The notes under the pieces were generated by a model, which searched no databases, was not told the DNA's origin, and saw nothing but the letters and a program-made list of their open reading frames with translations. Shown piece by piece: positions 20,561 to 31,460 of a DNA stretch of 64,000 nucleotides. Every line of letters begins with the position of its first letter. Positions within the stretch are counted from its first letter, which is position 1. A program made the position numbers and the translations under genes. Source of the DNA: Isoetes taiwanensis (Eukaryota; Streptophyta; Lycopodiopsida; Isoetales; Isoetaceae); NCBI GenBank assembly GCA_021234155.1, contig JAJEKV010000286.1, forward strand, positions 310,001 through 374,000, in the 5' to 3' direction.

Positions 20561-21435
20561 TTGAGTCTAAATTTAACATCGGTCAAAAACATCATATACC
20601 TAGTAAAGTGGAATTCGTTAAAGAAGCAAGTGATCATCTTTGTAAAGTTCAATTGCTAGTAGGGAAGGGTAATGGTTTTCTCTCATAAATATCTGCAATC
20701 TTAGATTTGATCTAAGCTTAGAAAGCAACTAATAATCATGAACTTGATTAGGAATTGTAGAATACCCTTTTTTGCTCGTTTTTGAAGTACCAAGATAATA
20801 TTTTGCTATGTGATTACCCCCGATTCAGCTCTGAGTAAACTATTCCCGTTGTTTATTTCCCAATTCCCATACCCAATTATATATCCTTAAACTTGGTAAC
20901 CTAGGTTGGCTGGTGGCTGGTTGGTGTGTCTTTTTAGAGTTCTCTTTGTTCAGAATATTAGATTGTTTTTAGTTACTTTGTCTTAGAAATTTTTAAAGCG
21001 TATCAGAATCCAGACAATGTTAGCTCATAAAATTGACATTGTACATCAGCAAAATTACATGCATTTGACATCACACATATCCTAAATAGTACAAAGAATA
21101 TTTGCATGGAACAATAAGAATCAACAACTTCATGTATGTCCAAAGTTGTTGGATGTAAAAGAGATAATTGTATCTTCATTACAAATATTAAATTTCAACG
21201 AAATTTAATTGATCTTTTGTAGAACGTCAATAAAATTTCAAGCAGTTGCGAGTCATTATAGATTCTAATACAATCAACTATCTACAGTCCCCATAATAAA
21301 TACATTTGACTATGTACATTTGACTTTGTACAGTTTCTAAGTAATACAAATACTATTTAGCTAGGGACTAGTATATAGTGATATTTAGCTAGGGTCTAGG
21401 ATTTAGTATACAACTAGATTTTATGTAAGTGAAGA
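20561..21435. other. Intergenic, shared by all three units
   Basis: AT-rich, matches 40990-41980 and 50846-51850. No gene seen. Confidence 0.5.
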
Positions 21436-22506
21436 TGTAATATCATTATATTTATAAACATATATAAATCAGTTTCCTTTTTTTCGTCCGCCAAAAAAAA
21501 ATTCATATTTTCTCCCCGTCGTCAATCAGTTGTGTTTAATTTTCTTTTGAAATCCACTGCTATGTGTTCCGAGAGAAATACAGGGCTTTCTTTGCTTCGA
21601 TCGCTCGCCTGCCTCAGCAGTCAGACAGTCTAATTCCGCCAAATTCTTCAGTTCGTCTTTTAATCCATCCAATCCGGCCTCTTCTCTTAATTTATCCAAT
21701 CCAGCCTCTTCTTTTGCGGATTATCGACGCCTCTTTCTCGTCGCCATAGCCAAATCTCGCCCCCTTTCTCGGGCGACATCTTGAATCGGGCCGGGATATG
21801 GCTACAAATGTTGAATCGAGATTCGCCGTGTATTGCCCCGCATGTTTATTTGTTGGTTCGGGATTTTTGTGGAGCTAGCTTTTTAGTTATGGCAATCGAG
21901 TTATGCCCTTTCTTCCATGCCATGCCATGCCATTCCATTTTCCAATCGGTAGGAGTTGAATTGAATCCATTCTGGAAGAGAAAAAATGCGCGTCGCGTTG
22001 ACACTCTGCCAAATGGGTCCTTTGCAACAAATGGCTATGGCGGGATTTAGTGAAAACATTTGGGTACAAAGATGACTTAGTGCAAAAAAATCATAATGGG
22101 AAATGATATTTTCCGGAAGAAGCCATATCCAGAGCTTTGAATCAGAAAAAAACTATAACCATAGCTAGACATTAGAAACGGGTTTTTTTTGAAGGAGATG
22201 AAGAAGAAGGATCAAAAAGCCAATTTCTTGTGGCTTTCGCACTGCGACCGCAAAGTTTCTTTTCAAATCCAAGCTTAGCTATTGAAACCCCGTGTCCAAG
22301 ATCTTCCTTTGAAATCCAAGCACCTTTTCCCGAAATCCGGTAAGGGATGACTTCTTGCACTGCGACCGCAAAGTCATCCACAAATTCAAGCAAATGCATT
22401 GCTTCTTCATTTCTCGACCGCCACAAGTAGGGATCCCAAAAATAGAAATCCGAAAAAAAAATTAGATAAAGGAAAGTTGGCCACTTTTTATTTGCCCTGA
22501 GCTAGT

Positions 22507-22614
22507 CGCTGTTGTGTTTCCCTCTATTTTTATTGTTGTATTTTTGGTTCAAAGCTACATCGCTGTTGTGTTTCCCTTTCTATTTTTATTGTTGTATTTT
22601 TGGTTTAAAGCTAC
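22507..22614 (+). repeat. Tandem duplication of about 54 bp
   Basis: TCGCTGTTGTGTTTCCCT and the following TATTTTTATTGTTG part occur twice head to tail with few differences. Confidence 0.8.
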
Positions 22615-23491
22615 ATTGCCTCCCTGACCTCACGCCTCCCTCACATACATTCAGACCTGACGTTAAAAAACTCCAATCATTCTAGTTAGAGTCCACCAAT
22701 ATACTTATACTAAAGACCGTAAAATAGAAAAAAATCTCCTCCTTTATAGCCATTGTACCTTCGCATCTTTAATAGCAAATGATGATAGACATGAATGTTA
22801 CCCTTTTTTTTTCAACCATTGTGTACTCCATATTTAATGTAAGTGATGAAAAGAATATAGAAAAATAAAATTGAATATATATTAGATAGCTCAAAAAGAT
22901 CATTCAAGACCACAAAATAGAAATAGGGTCGCCAGTTTTGTCTGGCGTGCATTCTAATGCCGACATGTGGCAACCGCCAATATACCGGAATGGAAGTCGG
23001 GTTGCCTAATTCCGCTTGACCGGCGGCCCAGGTTTCCTTAGGTTTTTTCTCCTTTAGGGTTTTTTTTCTTTAGGGTTCTTCAACACGCCAGAAAGGGGCT
23101 TTATGACTCTTCTTCGAGCATGATGCTCTTCACGATTCAGAGTTTTCACAGATGAGTTCTTTGCAGGGTTCTTCAGCGCTGGCGTAGCAGTTCGAGCAGC
23201 TCTTCTTCGAGCATGGTGTTATTCGATTGGCGTTTTTAGATAATCTTCACCGGATGAGTTCTTCGCGGATGGTCTTCCACGATTCAAAGTTTTTTGCGGC
23301 TACTCATCACATCATCACGATTCATAGTTCTTCTTTTGCGGGTGAGCGTGATCTCGCAAACAACCCGGATCTTTCTTCACGGACCGCGCAAAGAACCCCG
23401 TGGATTGGATGTTTCTTCAAAGTATTTGGTGATCTTCGGGCCGAATCTCGTTTTTTTTTTTTTCAAAGGCTCATAACGATCGGCTCCCTAT

Positions 23492-23620
23492 TTCTATTTT
23501 GTAGGGAATGGAGGTTGGTCCTCCATTCCCAGCTGAGTGACCGCTCCGCTAACGCCGGCCGCGGGACCCCACTGAAAACTGGGAATGGAGTCCCAACCTC
23601 CATTCCCCATACAAAAATGA
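23492..23620. repeat. Small foldback element with two nested hairpins
   Basis: GGGAATGGAGG (23504-23514) pairs with CCTCCATTCCC (23520-23530); GGGAATGGAG (23581-23590) pairs with CTCCATTCCC (23598-23607); the two hairpins are also inverted copies of each other and the outer flanks TATTTTGTA / ATACAAAAAT extend the pairing. Confidence 0.75.
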
Positions 23621-24903
23621 TAAAAACATGTGTGCCACTCTACGAATTTCAAACATATTTTTTGCCACTATTGGTTGCTCAATTGAAGAAGATGCTACTC
23701 ATCTGCAACCTCAATCTTTGGAACTAGAAGCCCATGCAACATGCTAAGGCGAATCACGTTGATGCACATGCCTAGATGCCGCGTTTATCACCAAGTCTCC
23801 TTGGTGATAAACATGTACCATCAAAGGATTGATCGTTCTAGCATCTATCTATATTCATGATGTTTTGTATACCTTAAACTCCTTTGAACTAGATTAGTCT
23901 CTCATAAGCCTTTAAGTATAAAATATTGTTCTAAATACAGATTTGCCTTTTTGGAAAATCTTATCAATAGGCTTATATGCTCGTAGAATAGTTGGTTTCC
24001 CAAGCCCGAAAGTGCATTGCCTATGGATATTGAACTCGCAAGGTAAATATTGATATTTCAAAACAAGACCTAAAGTAAAAGAGCATTTTTCATTCAAGAT
24101 AGGCCGATTACTATGTCAATAAATACATTTTGAAAGCAAAATATTGACAATCCTACAAGGCATTGTTTGGCAATCATCTGAAAAACATAAATTTATTTCA
24201 TAATGACAATTGGTGCAACCAATTCAACTTCAAGCTCTATTATAACTCTCCTTCATCCACGCAAAGTTTCAAGAGGGCAAGCCACTATCGCGTTAGCACC
24301 CTATTTCTTTATCCGAGATTAAAAAGAAGCAGGGTTTTGAGGGAATCACATCCGAAAAACAAAGTGCAAGGAGAAGAAGTGTGAACTATTGTACTAGCAA
24401 AGCTTATAATAAGTCAAGTAACTCCAAAAAGGTAAAAAAATGCTTGAAAACAATAGGAAGATTAATCATGAGTCGCATAATTAACCCAAAAAAATATAAA
24501 ATGCTTGAAAACAATAGGAAGATTATCAGGCAATAGCAATAATAGATCAACCGAATGCCATTGGCATTCCGCAAGAGCAAATATTTCGCAATGTGAATCT
24601 GGCATTTCGTTTGAGGTGATGTTTGAGATGGATTTCCATCAATTCTATTCTTACATATTCTATACACAAAGTTTCTTGTGTGTAGAATATTCTATTTTGA
24701 ACTTAAACATTGAAATTAGGCATAACTATTGTTGTAGGAAATAAAAATGATGCAGAGGACATATTTACACGATCAATAAGCTTCTTCCACCAACACGGGA
24801 ACTCAAAAGGAACTTGGGGAGGTATCTTTGACTCTGGCCCTCTTTAACACTGTTTGGGACTTAACACAGATTCTCCATGATGAATTTGAAAAAGAGAAAT
24901 GTT

Positions 24904-24925
24904 CGCGGCGGCCTTGGCCGCCGCG
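24904..24925. repeat. Perfect GC-rich palindrome
   Basis: CGCGGCGGCC and GGCCGCCGCG are separated by two T bases, giving a 10-bp all-GC stem inside AT-rich DNA. An inverted repeat GCCCCCATGGA / TCCATGGGGGC follows about 50-150 bp downstream. Confidence 0.85.
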
Positions 24926-25489
24926 ATAAATTTCTTGTATTTATAAAATTACTTTGGATGCCCCCATGGAATAGATTGTTGATATATTCAAATCGATCCT
25001 GACCATTCGTTTGAAATACGGTGAGGTGGCACACTTACAGCCATTGGATATCCATGGGGGCATGCATGGGGCATGCTTCACATCCCTGGACCGTTGGATC
25101 GAAAGGGGAGGATAAATCTTGGCCCTTGATTTTTGTGAGGAAGGTGCAATGAAGGTGCAAAAAAGTGAATTTGATGTAGCAGATCTCAACCGTTAGATTA
25201 AAAGGTGAGCATAAATCATAACCATTAACTTTTTAATTATTAAATTAGTTTTTTTTAAAGGAGGTGAGGTGGCATCCTCATTAATAAAGAAAAGTAGTGA
25301 GGTGGCAAAGTATTTATGAATAGACTTTCTAGGAAGCTTCCTTCTATTTAATCGACTTCAAATGCACGTAGCTTGCAGTAGAGAGGTCGGATGAAGGTGA
25401 GACCTATGCCTTTGGATTCCTCTCGTTGAGAGCTTTCCAATGAGTGGTTTGGCACTATTTTGTCGCAGTTGGAGACAATGTGATCTAAT

Positions 25490-26395
25490 ACTAAGAATCT
25501 TCGCCTTTCAAGGAAACTATGGTAAGTTGAGGGAATCTAGGAGAATCTTCATAGGATCTTAGAGAATCCAGAGGAATATCATGAGAATCTTAGAGAATCT
25601 ATAGGAATCTCAAGAGAGCAACTTTGAGAATGTAAGGGAATCTAAGTGAATCTTGATAAAATCTTTAAGGACTTGGAGGAATCTTGAAGGAATCTTGGGG
25701 AGTCTAGGGGAATCTTCATAGAATCTAGGGGAGCTAGAGGAATCTCAAGAGAATCTATATGAATCTCAAGTGATCCTTTGGAAATTTAGGGAAATATTCC
25801 TAAAATCTTTGAGAATTTAGATGATCTAGAAGAATCTAGGAGAATCTTCATAGAATCTTGGACAATCTAGAGGAATCTTGAGGTATTCTTTTGGAATCTA
25901 GGGGAATTTTTAGAGAATCTAGAAGAATCTAAAGGAATCTTCATAAAATATTTAAGAATCTATGGGAATCTAGATGGAATCTTAGAGAATCTAGGGGAAT
26001 CTTAGTAAAATCTGGGGGAATCTCCATAGAATCTTAAGAATCTAGAAGAATCTTTGTAGAACTTTAAGAATCTAAGAGAGTCTTTGAGAAACTCGGAGAA
26101 TCTCAGAGAATCTAAGCGAATCTCAAGAGAGTCTTTGGGAATCTAGGGGAATCTTCCTAAAAATTTTGAGAATCTAAGTGAATCTCAATGGAATCTTAGA
26201 GAATCTAAGAGAATCTTCATAGAATCTTGGGGAATCTAGGAGAATCTTTATAGAATCTTGGGGAACCTAGAGGAATCATGGGATAATCTTTGGAAATCTA
26301 GGGGAATGTTAGGGAATCTTAAGAAAATCTATGGAAATCTAAGAGAATCTATGGGAACTTATATAGATTCTTGGAGAATCTAAGGGATATATATA
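25490..26395 (+). repeat. Degenerate GAATCT array
   Basis: About 900 bp made of dozens of GAATCT hexamers spaced roughly 10-20 bp apart in a loose pattern such as AGAATCTAGGGGAATCTT. There is no sharp higher-order period by eye, and it is absent from units 2 and 3. Confidence 0.85.
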
Positions 26396-26487
26396 AGAGA
26401 ATCCAAGAGCTATATCTCTGTATTTGGCTTCTAGTTGGATTTGTACAGTCCCTAACTCGTACAGGCCCTACATAGTACAAAGACTTG

Positions 26488-27457
26488 TATAATAAAAAAA
26501 TTTGAAAATGGTAGCCATTCTAGTAAAAGCTACAAGTTTTCCTCCATTTCCATTTAACTAACTTTTTTTATGTTTGAATCTTCTACACGCCCGCAAAATT
26601 AAGTGTGTGCATGGCTAGAAACATTCAAATTTAGACCTTGAGCATCTTGATACTTTGCAAAGCCTCGATTACTATTAATCATGGTGTGGTCTCCATGTTG
26701 TTAACATGATGTTTTTTGGTTTTTTTTTTAAGGTTACAAAGCAAGACTCTAATGGGACGGAGATAAAACCCCCAAAATCTCATCCTTATCTCATCATCAG
26801 ATAATATGGACACTAAATACTGATCAACAATCTATCTTTAATCTCCCGAAGCACTTGATCTCGGTAGAGGAGACATTCTTAAATACTAAATGACACCGAC
26901 TCTTCCAAATGACCCAGTAGGCCAACGAACGTGTGATATGGAACGTTAATTTCTTGAGTCATGATGTCAAAGCAATATAATATAATGTCTTGACCAAGCA
27001 CTGACATTTGAAAGGCCTACTATTACTAGTGTGGTCTCCATCACTAGTGTGGTCTCCATCTTTTTAAAGATGATGATACAACCCCTTTACCAAGTAGAAG
27101 GAGCGACATATAATTTATTCCAAAAAATGCGTATGGAGACTAAGTAAATCCCAACTTCAGAACGTTTATTCTTTCGAACTCCCAACGAATTAAAAGCCTG
27201 AATTGTCTTAATTTGAAACGTTTTTTCTTTGGACTGTGACATCGGTTGGTACTTGGTAGGCCAGTGTACATAATTCATATATGGACAAAATACCTCTACC
27301 AACATGCTGTATGGTGCAGATTAATGCATGATCTAAGACTGCTATGCTTCCTTGTGTCAATTTTTGATATGGAAATTTATTTCTTTAGAACATCCCACCA
27401 CAGTATCACGCCTCTCTATAGTAATTGACAAAAAAACCACCGGCAGAATCCTTCAGA
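26488..27457 (+). other. Upstream region of the intact receptor kinase
   Basis: Matches 41990-42939 and 51855-52807. No separate gene is seen. I cannot point to a convincing TATA box. Confidence 0.45.
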
Positions 27458-30112
27458 ATGTATATTGTGTCAAAGCTCCTTTTGTTTTTTCGCAACCTGC
27501 TCAGATCATCAACTATGCAGATTACCTTGTGTCTCCTTCTCTTCCTCCTACAAATTCCTGTTGCATATCTCCAAAACACTACCATAGATTTTACAATAAA
27601 TTCAATCTGTGGTTCCATCTCTCCTGTTTACGACACAAGCTACAAACTTTTAGCCAATGACAGATTTTGCGTTGGTTTCTCTAGCCTATTCCAAAATAAA
27701 CTTGTTTTTGGGATTTTTGCAAACTGGCAAGGAGATGCACAAATGATATGGTATGCTGATGTCCCAGACCCAGTAGAGCTAGGTTCTCGTCTTTTATTCA
27801 ATCCGAACAAAGTGTTAGTTTTGCAGCCACGGGACAGCAATCAAACAGTCTGGGCTGCTAATGCAGCAAATGTGACGAGTTGGAAATTAACAGATATTGG
27901 AACTTTCGTTCTCTATGATGGTCAAAATAATTCGATATGGCAAAGTATGGACTATATGACTGACACTCTATTCATGGGGCAATCATTCACTAGCACTTCT
28001 GAGATCATGAAAGTGAGTGATTCTCGGCTTGCATTCGCTGCTTATGACTGTAAAATTGAGTTCTCTGATCCTAACCTCAGTTGGAAGCCACAGCTACAGT
28101 CGACCAGCACTGGTGATGTATTTCTTAGCTTCAACAATTCTGCTGTCTTATTTTCATTTACATTCTGGACTTATGAAGATGGTCGAGATTTATCAAATGC
28201 TTTTATAAGATTACATCCTCAGGAGATCTCCATATATACCCTTCTCAACGGCAAATGGGATGTACAACTTATTTCTTTCACCAGACTTACATTAAACAAT
28301 CCGCAAGTAACAGTTGATATTAATACCTGCGGACCAGTACATTGGTCTCGCGAGTTACTTTCTTCTTTAGAACGGGTACTTTGTGGCCTCTTGATCTTAC
28401 TTCTCTTTTCAGAATGCCTATTTCTCTTCATTGGTGCTCTTACTGCATACTCAAAAATACTCCTACTCATTATTGCTACCATTCCTCCATCTTCAATTGC
28501 TGTTGCCCTCATGATTTCCCAGCAGTACCTGATGCCCAATAAGTTTCATACTCCTTATGCAATACATGCTATAATTCTTACCATCATCATGTTGCATGTA
28601 GTTAATATAATTCTATGTTGGATTATTTACGCAAGAGCACTTTCTAATCTGACTGTTAGAAACAATTTTATTGGATTGCTTCTAATCAACATGCTTTCCC
28701 TTTTGAGTGCACACCTGGGGGCATATTTCTTTCGCTCTCTTAGTACAAATGATTTAAACGTGAAGAAATTGGGGTATTTTTTCATCCCTGGCTTGTTGTC
28801 TCATACAAACACTATATGCCTCATTGTGGAGACATTGCCGGGCCGTAAATGGTTTGGATCTGATGCAAGGATCATTATGGTAATTATCTCCAACATCAGC
28901 ATAGGTGCAATATCTGGTTTTCAAATCTACTGGAATTCTGTTCATCCATATCAGTACTTGCATAACCATATAATCTGGGTTTGTTTACTAGCTGCAAATG
29001 GGATACTTATACTCTTATCCCTATGGGGATGCTATGCCCATGACTTGATGACAGGAAGATCTGTTGTATCAGCAAGGTTAAGTTCTTTGAAGACTTGGTG
29101 TGGTAGACAAAGGAAAAGGATTGTGGTTTGGTTAGTTTCTTGCCTTGTGGGGAGGTCTAAACCGCTTAAAGATCCAGAGGATGATATCACTATGTCATTG
29201 TCTTATTTTAGGTATGAGGAGCTGGAAGTAGTTACAGACGGTTTTAGCAGATTGTTAGGTCAGGGGGGCTTTGGTGGAGTGTACAATGGAACACTTTTGT
29301 CTGGAAGGAAAGTGGCAGTGAAGAAACTAGAGAGCGCTAGCCAAGGCAACAAAGAATTCAAGGCAGAAATAAGAATACTTGGGAGAGTTCACCACCTAAA
29401 TTTGGCTAGCTTATTGGGATTTTGCGCTGAGGGTCCTAATAGACTCCTTGTATATGATTTGATGGCCAATGGCTCTCTTGACAAATGGATATTTGAAGAT
29501 GGTCCCTTTCTGGATTGGCCAACAAGATTGAACATTCTAGTTGGTACAGCTCGAGGATTGGCTTACCTCCATGAAGAATGTGATCCTAGAATAATACACT
29601 TGGATGTAAAACCTCAAAACATTTTACTAGATGAATCCTTTGGAGCAAAAGTCTCAGACTTTGGCCTATGCATGTTCTTGTCCAAAGATGAGAGCTCTTT
29701 GGTACTCACTAGAATGATGGGAACAATGGGCTACTTGGCACCAGAACGGGTACAAGGCTTGGTGACAGAAAAGAGTGACGTTTATAGTTTTGGAATAGTG
29801 ATGCTAGAGGTTATTAGCGGCAACAGAGGCTACAAAACTCTGGAGTTAGAGGAAAATTTTCAACCTTTTCGAACTTGGGCTATACAGAGGATGCATGAGA
29901 ATAGCTTAATAGATCCACGACTGCGTCATTGTGTTAATGAGGCGGAAAGCAAAAGGATAATCGAAGTGGCATTATGGTGCACTAGATATGATCCAAACAA
30001 GCGACCTTCAATGGGCAACGTCGTAAAGATGCTGGAGGGGAGTGCAGAAATCCCGTATTGCACTTGGACAGAGGAAATCACTCTGTTTTCTATAGATGAA
30101 GCTGGAGAGTAG
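27458..30112 (+). CDS. Lectin / seven-transmembrane / kinase receptor-like protein, copy 1 (intact)
   Basis: A single intronless frame of 884 codons from the ATG at 27458 (the open frame begins at a TTG upstream). Residues 20-39 (MQITLCLLLFLLQIPVAYLQ) form a signal peptide, so the internal Met20 is an alternative start. Residues about 80-185 are B-lectin-like, with the S-locus-type block IWQSMDYMTDTLFMGQ. Then come about seven hydrophobic segments: 307-330, 333-355, 367-392, 404-425, 438-459, 471-492 and 504-529. Last is a complete kinase: glycine loop GQGGFGGVY 601-609, Lys622 in VAVKK, HLD 714-716 with KPQN, DFG 734-736, APE 761-763. HLD makes it a non-RD kinase. Lectin receptor kinases normally have one membrane span; here a multi-span block replaces the usual SLG/PAN region. 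Inferred role: plasma-membrane sensor of a sugar or glycan signal. The ligand is unknown. Confidence 0.9.
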   Translation: MYIVSKLLLFFRNLLRSSTMQITLCLLLFLLQIPVAYLQNTTIDFTINSICGSISPVYDTSYKLLANDRFCVGFSSLFQNKLVFGIFANWQGDAQMIWYADVPDPVELGSRLLFNPNKVLVLQPRDSNQTVWAANAANVTSWKLTDIGTFVLYDGQNNSIWQSMDYMTDTLFMGQSFTSTSEIMKVSDSRLAFAAYDCKIEFSDPNLSWKPQLQSTSTGDVFLSFNNSAVLFSFTFWTYEDGRDLSNAFIRLHPQEISIYTLLNGKWDVQLISFTRLTLNNPQVTVDINTCGPVHWSRELLSSLERVLCGLLILLLFSECLFLFIGALTAYSKILLLIIATIPPSSIAVALMISQQYLMPNKFHTPYAIHAIILTIIMLHVVNIILCWIIYARALSNLTVRNNFIGLLLINMLSLLSAHLGAYFFRSLSTNDLNVKKLGYFFIPGLLSHTNTICLIVETLPGRKWFGSDARIIMVIISNISIGAISGFQIYWNSVHPYQYLHNHIIWVCLLAANGILILLSLWGCYAHDLMTGRSVVSARLSSLKTWCGRQRKRIVVWLVSCLVGRSKPLKDPEDDITMSLSYFRYEELEVVTDGFSRLLGQGGFGGVYNGTLLSGRKVAVKKLESASQGNKEFKAEIRILGRVHHLNLASLLGFCAEGPNRLLVYDLMANGSLDKWIFEDGPFLDWPTRLNILVGTARGLAYLHEECDPRIIHLDVKPQNILLDESFGAKVSDFGLCMFLSKDESSLVLTRMMGTMGYLAPERVQGLVTEKSDVYSFGIVMLEVISGNRGYKTLELEENFQPFRTWAIQRMHENSLIDPRLRHCVNEAESKRIIEVALWCTRYDPNKRPSMGNVVKMLEGSAEIPYCTWTEEITLFSIDEAGE

Positions 30113-30539
30113 TGCAGAAATTCATACCGCATCTGGGCATTGAAAACGCTCTGTGTCTTCTGTAGACAGAGATGAATATGAACGCAGTTTATCAACTTCA
30201 GTGACATTTTCAAGGACATCCGCACCTATTTATTTGCCCTAACTTTTCAAGGATCAACATATATGAAAGAGTTTACAGCTAGCTATTCATACCTTGGAAT
30301 TCCAAGGCGGCTGCTGTTGATGATGCAGGGTCTTTTAGGCTACACAAACAAACTGAGAAGAGCTCTAGATCTTGGCGACGCCCCAATCTCGTGACACTAT
30401 CACTGTTATTTCCTTTCTACAAATGCATTATTATCGCTTGTTGATCCAAATTCCATTCGCTCCAAATTTAGATTTATTTCATTAAATTTCCTTCTTCTTC
30501 CCCGGTCTTGTGTTTTTCTCTCTTTGTTTAATGGTTTTT
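30113..30539 (+). other. 3' flank of receptor kinase copy 1
   Basis: Conserved in all three units (45596-46018, 55459-55886). It probably holds the 3' UTR. A GAGAGTAGTGCAGAAAT-like piece repeats sequence just before the stop. E1 or E3 follows at the same T run each time. Confidence 0.5.
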
Positions 30540-30831
30540 GGGTTGCCCCTAGGGGGGCAAACGCTCATTTATGTGGGTTTTTGGCATATTCAAGCATATG
30601 CCAGCATATGCCTAAGATATTCTAGTGACTGCTACAAACCGGCATTTGCAAGAAATTCGTGATCAGCCCACGTTGTCCGAAAAGTGCTATTGGAACCGCA
30701 TAACCGGAATGCAATTTGACGTTGTGGGTTTAGGCTCTGCACATTTTCCAATCTGTCAATTCCAATCAAAATAATCAGTCCATGGCACCCAACAAGCTGC
30801 AGCTTCAAATTTAAATACCTCCTCTGTTCCG

Positions 30832-31036
30832 GTGCCCCATTTCGTTTTAGAACTGATGCGAGATACGGTGATTTTATGCACAGGGCTTACTTATGACAGA
30901 TCTAGTATTGAGCAATGGTTTGAGCAAGGGCATAATACATGTCCAGCAAATATGGGGGAGCTTGAGACCCAAGATTTGGTCCCAAATCATACTTTGCGAA
31001 GATTAATTCAGGATTGGTGTGTGGCAAGTCGGGGAT
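30832..31036 (+). pseudogene. U-box E3 ligase fragment captured by E1
   Basis: The plus strand reads LELMRDTVILCTGLTYDRSS, then IEQWF, CPANM and PNHTLRRLIQDWCVA, the full U-box signature of plant PUB proteins. The remainder of the gene is missing and the preceding sequence has no start in a gene context. It is a sense-oriented fragment inside E1. Confidence 0.85.
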
Positions 31037-31224
31037 AGAACGGATTCCAACTCCGAAGCTTCCCCTTGATCCAGCAAATCAGATCCATGCTCGGGGAAGT
31101 ACCGAAGGTGGAAAAAATTTGAGAAAGATGAAGAATTTGGCCAAAGAATCCTTCAGAATCCTTCAGAATCCTTCCTTCAGAATTCTGCCTATTCTCCACG
31201 TATGGAGGACACTTCAGATGAAGC

Positions 31225-31460
31225 CAGAATCCTTCAGAATGTATATTGTGTCAAAGCTCCTTTTGTTTTTTCGCAACCTGCTCAGATCATCAACTATGCA
31301 GATTATCTTGTGTCTCCTTCTCTTCCTCCTACAAATTCCTGTTGCATATCTCCAAAACACTACCATAGATTTTACAATAAATTCAATCTGTGGTTCCATC
31401 TCTCCTGTTTACGACACAAGCTACAAACTTTTAGCCAATGACAGATTTTGCGTTGGTTTC
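31225..31460 (+). pseudogene. Captured 5' part of the lectin receptor kinase in E1
   Basis: Nearly identical to the first 200-plus bases of the receptor kinase gene (27440-27690), from just before the ATG to GCGTTGGTTTC. From the ATG at 31239 an open frame of 112 codons keeps the signal peptide and the first part of the ectodomain, then ends in unrelated sequence at 31577. It matches copy 1 (TTTTTTCGC) better than copy 2 (TTTTTGCGC). Confidence 0.85.

Larger units (their letters stand above)
21436..26487. other. 5.05-kb block present only in unit 1
   Basis: Units 2 and 3 join the flanks directly (GATGTAATATATAATAAAA at about 41980 and 51843). Either unit 1 gained this block or an ancestor of units 2 and 3 lost it. 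It holds a tandem duplication, a foldback, a GC palindrome and a GAATCT array, and no convincing gene. Confidence 0.75.

Noticed and set aside
23227-23727. 166-codon plus-strand frame
   Set aside because: It runs through the foldback element and a T run; no recognisable motif.
27425-27457. Upstream extension of the receptor kinase by 11 codons
   Set aside because: The frame begins at TTG; the first ATG is at 27458 and the second, at 27515, gives the best signal peptide.
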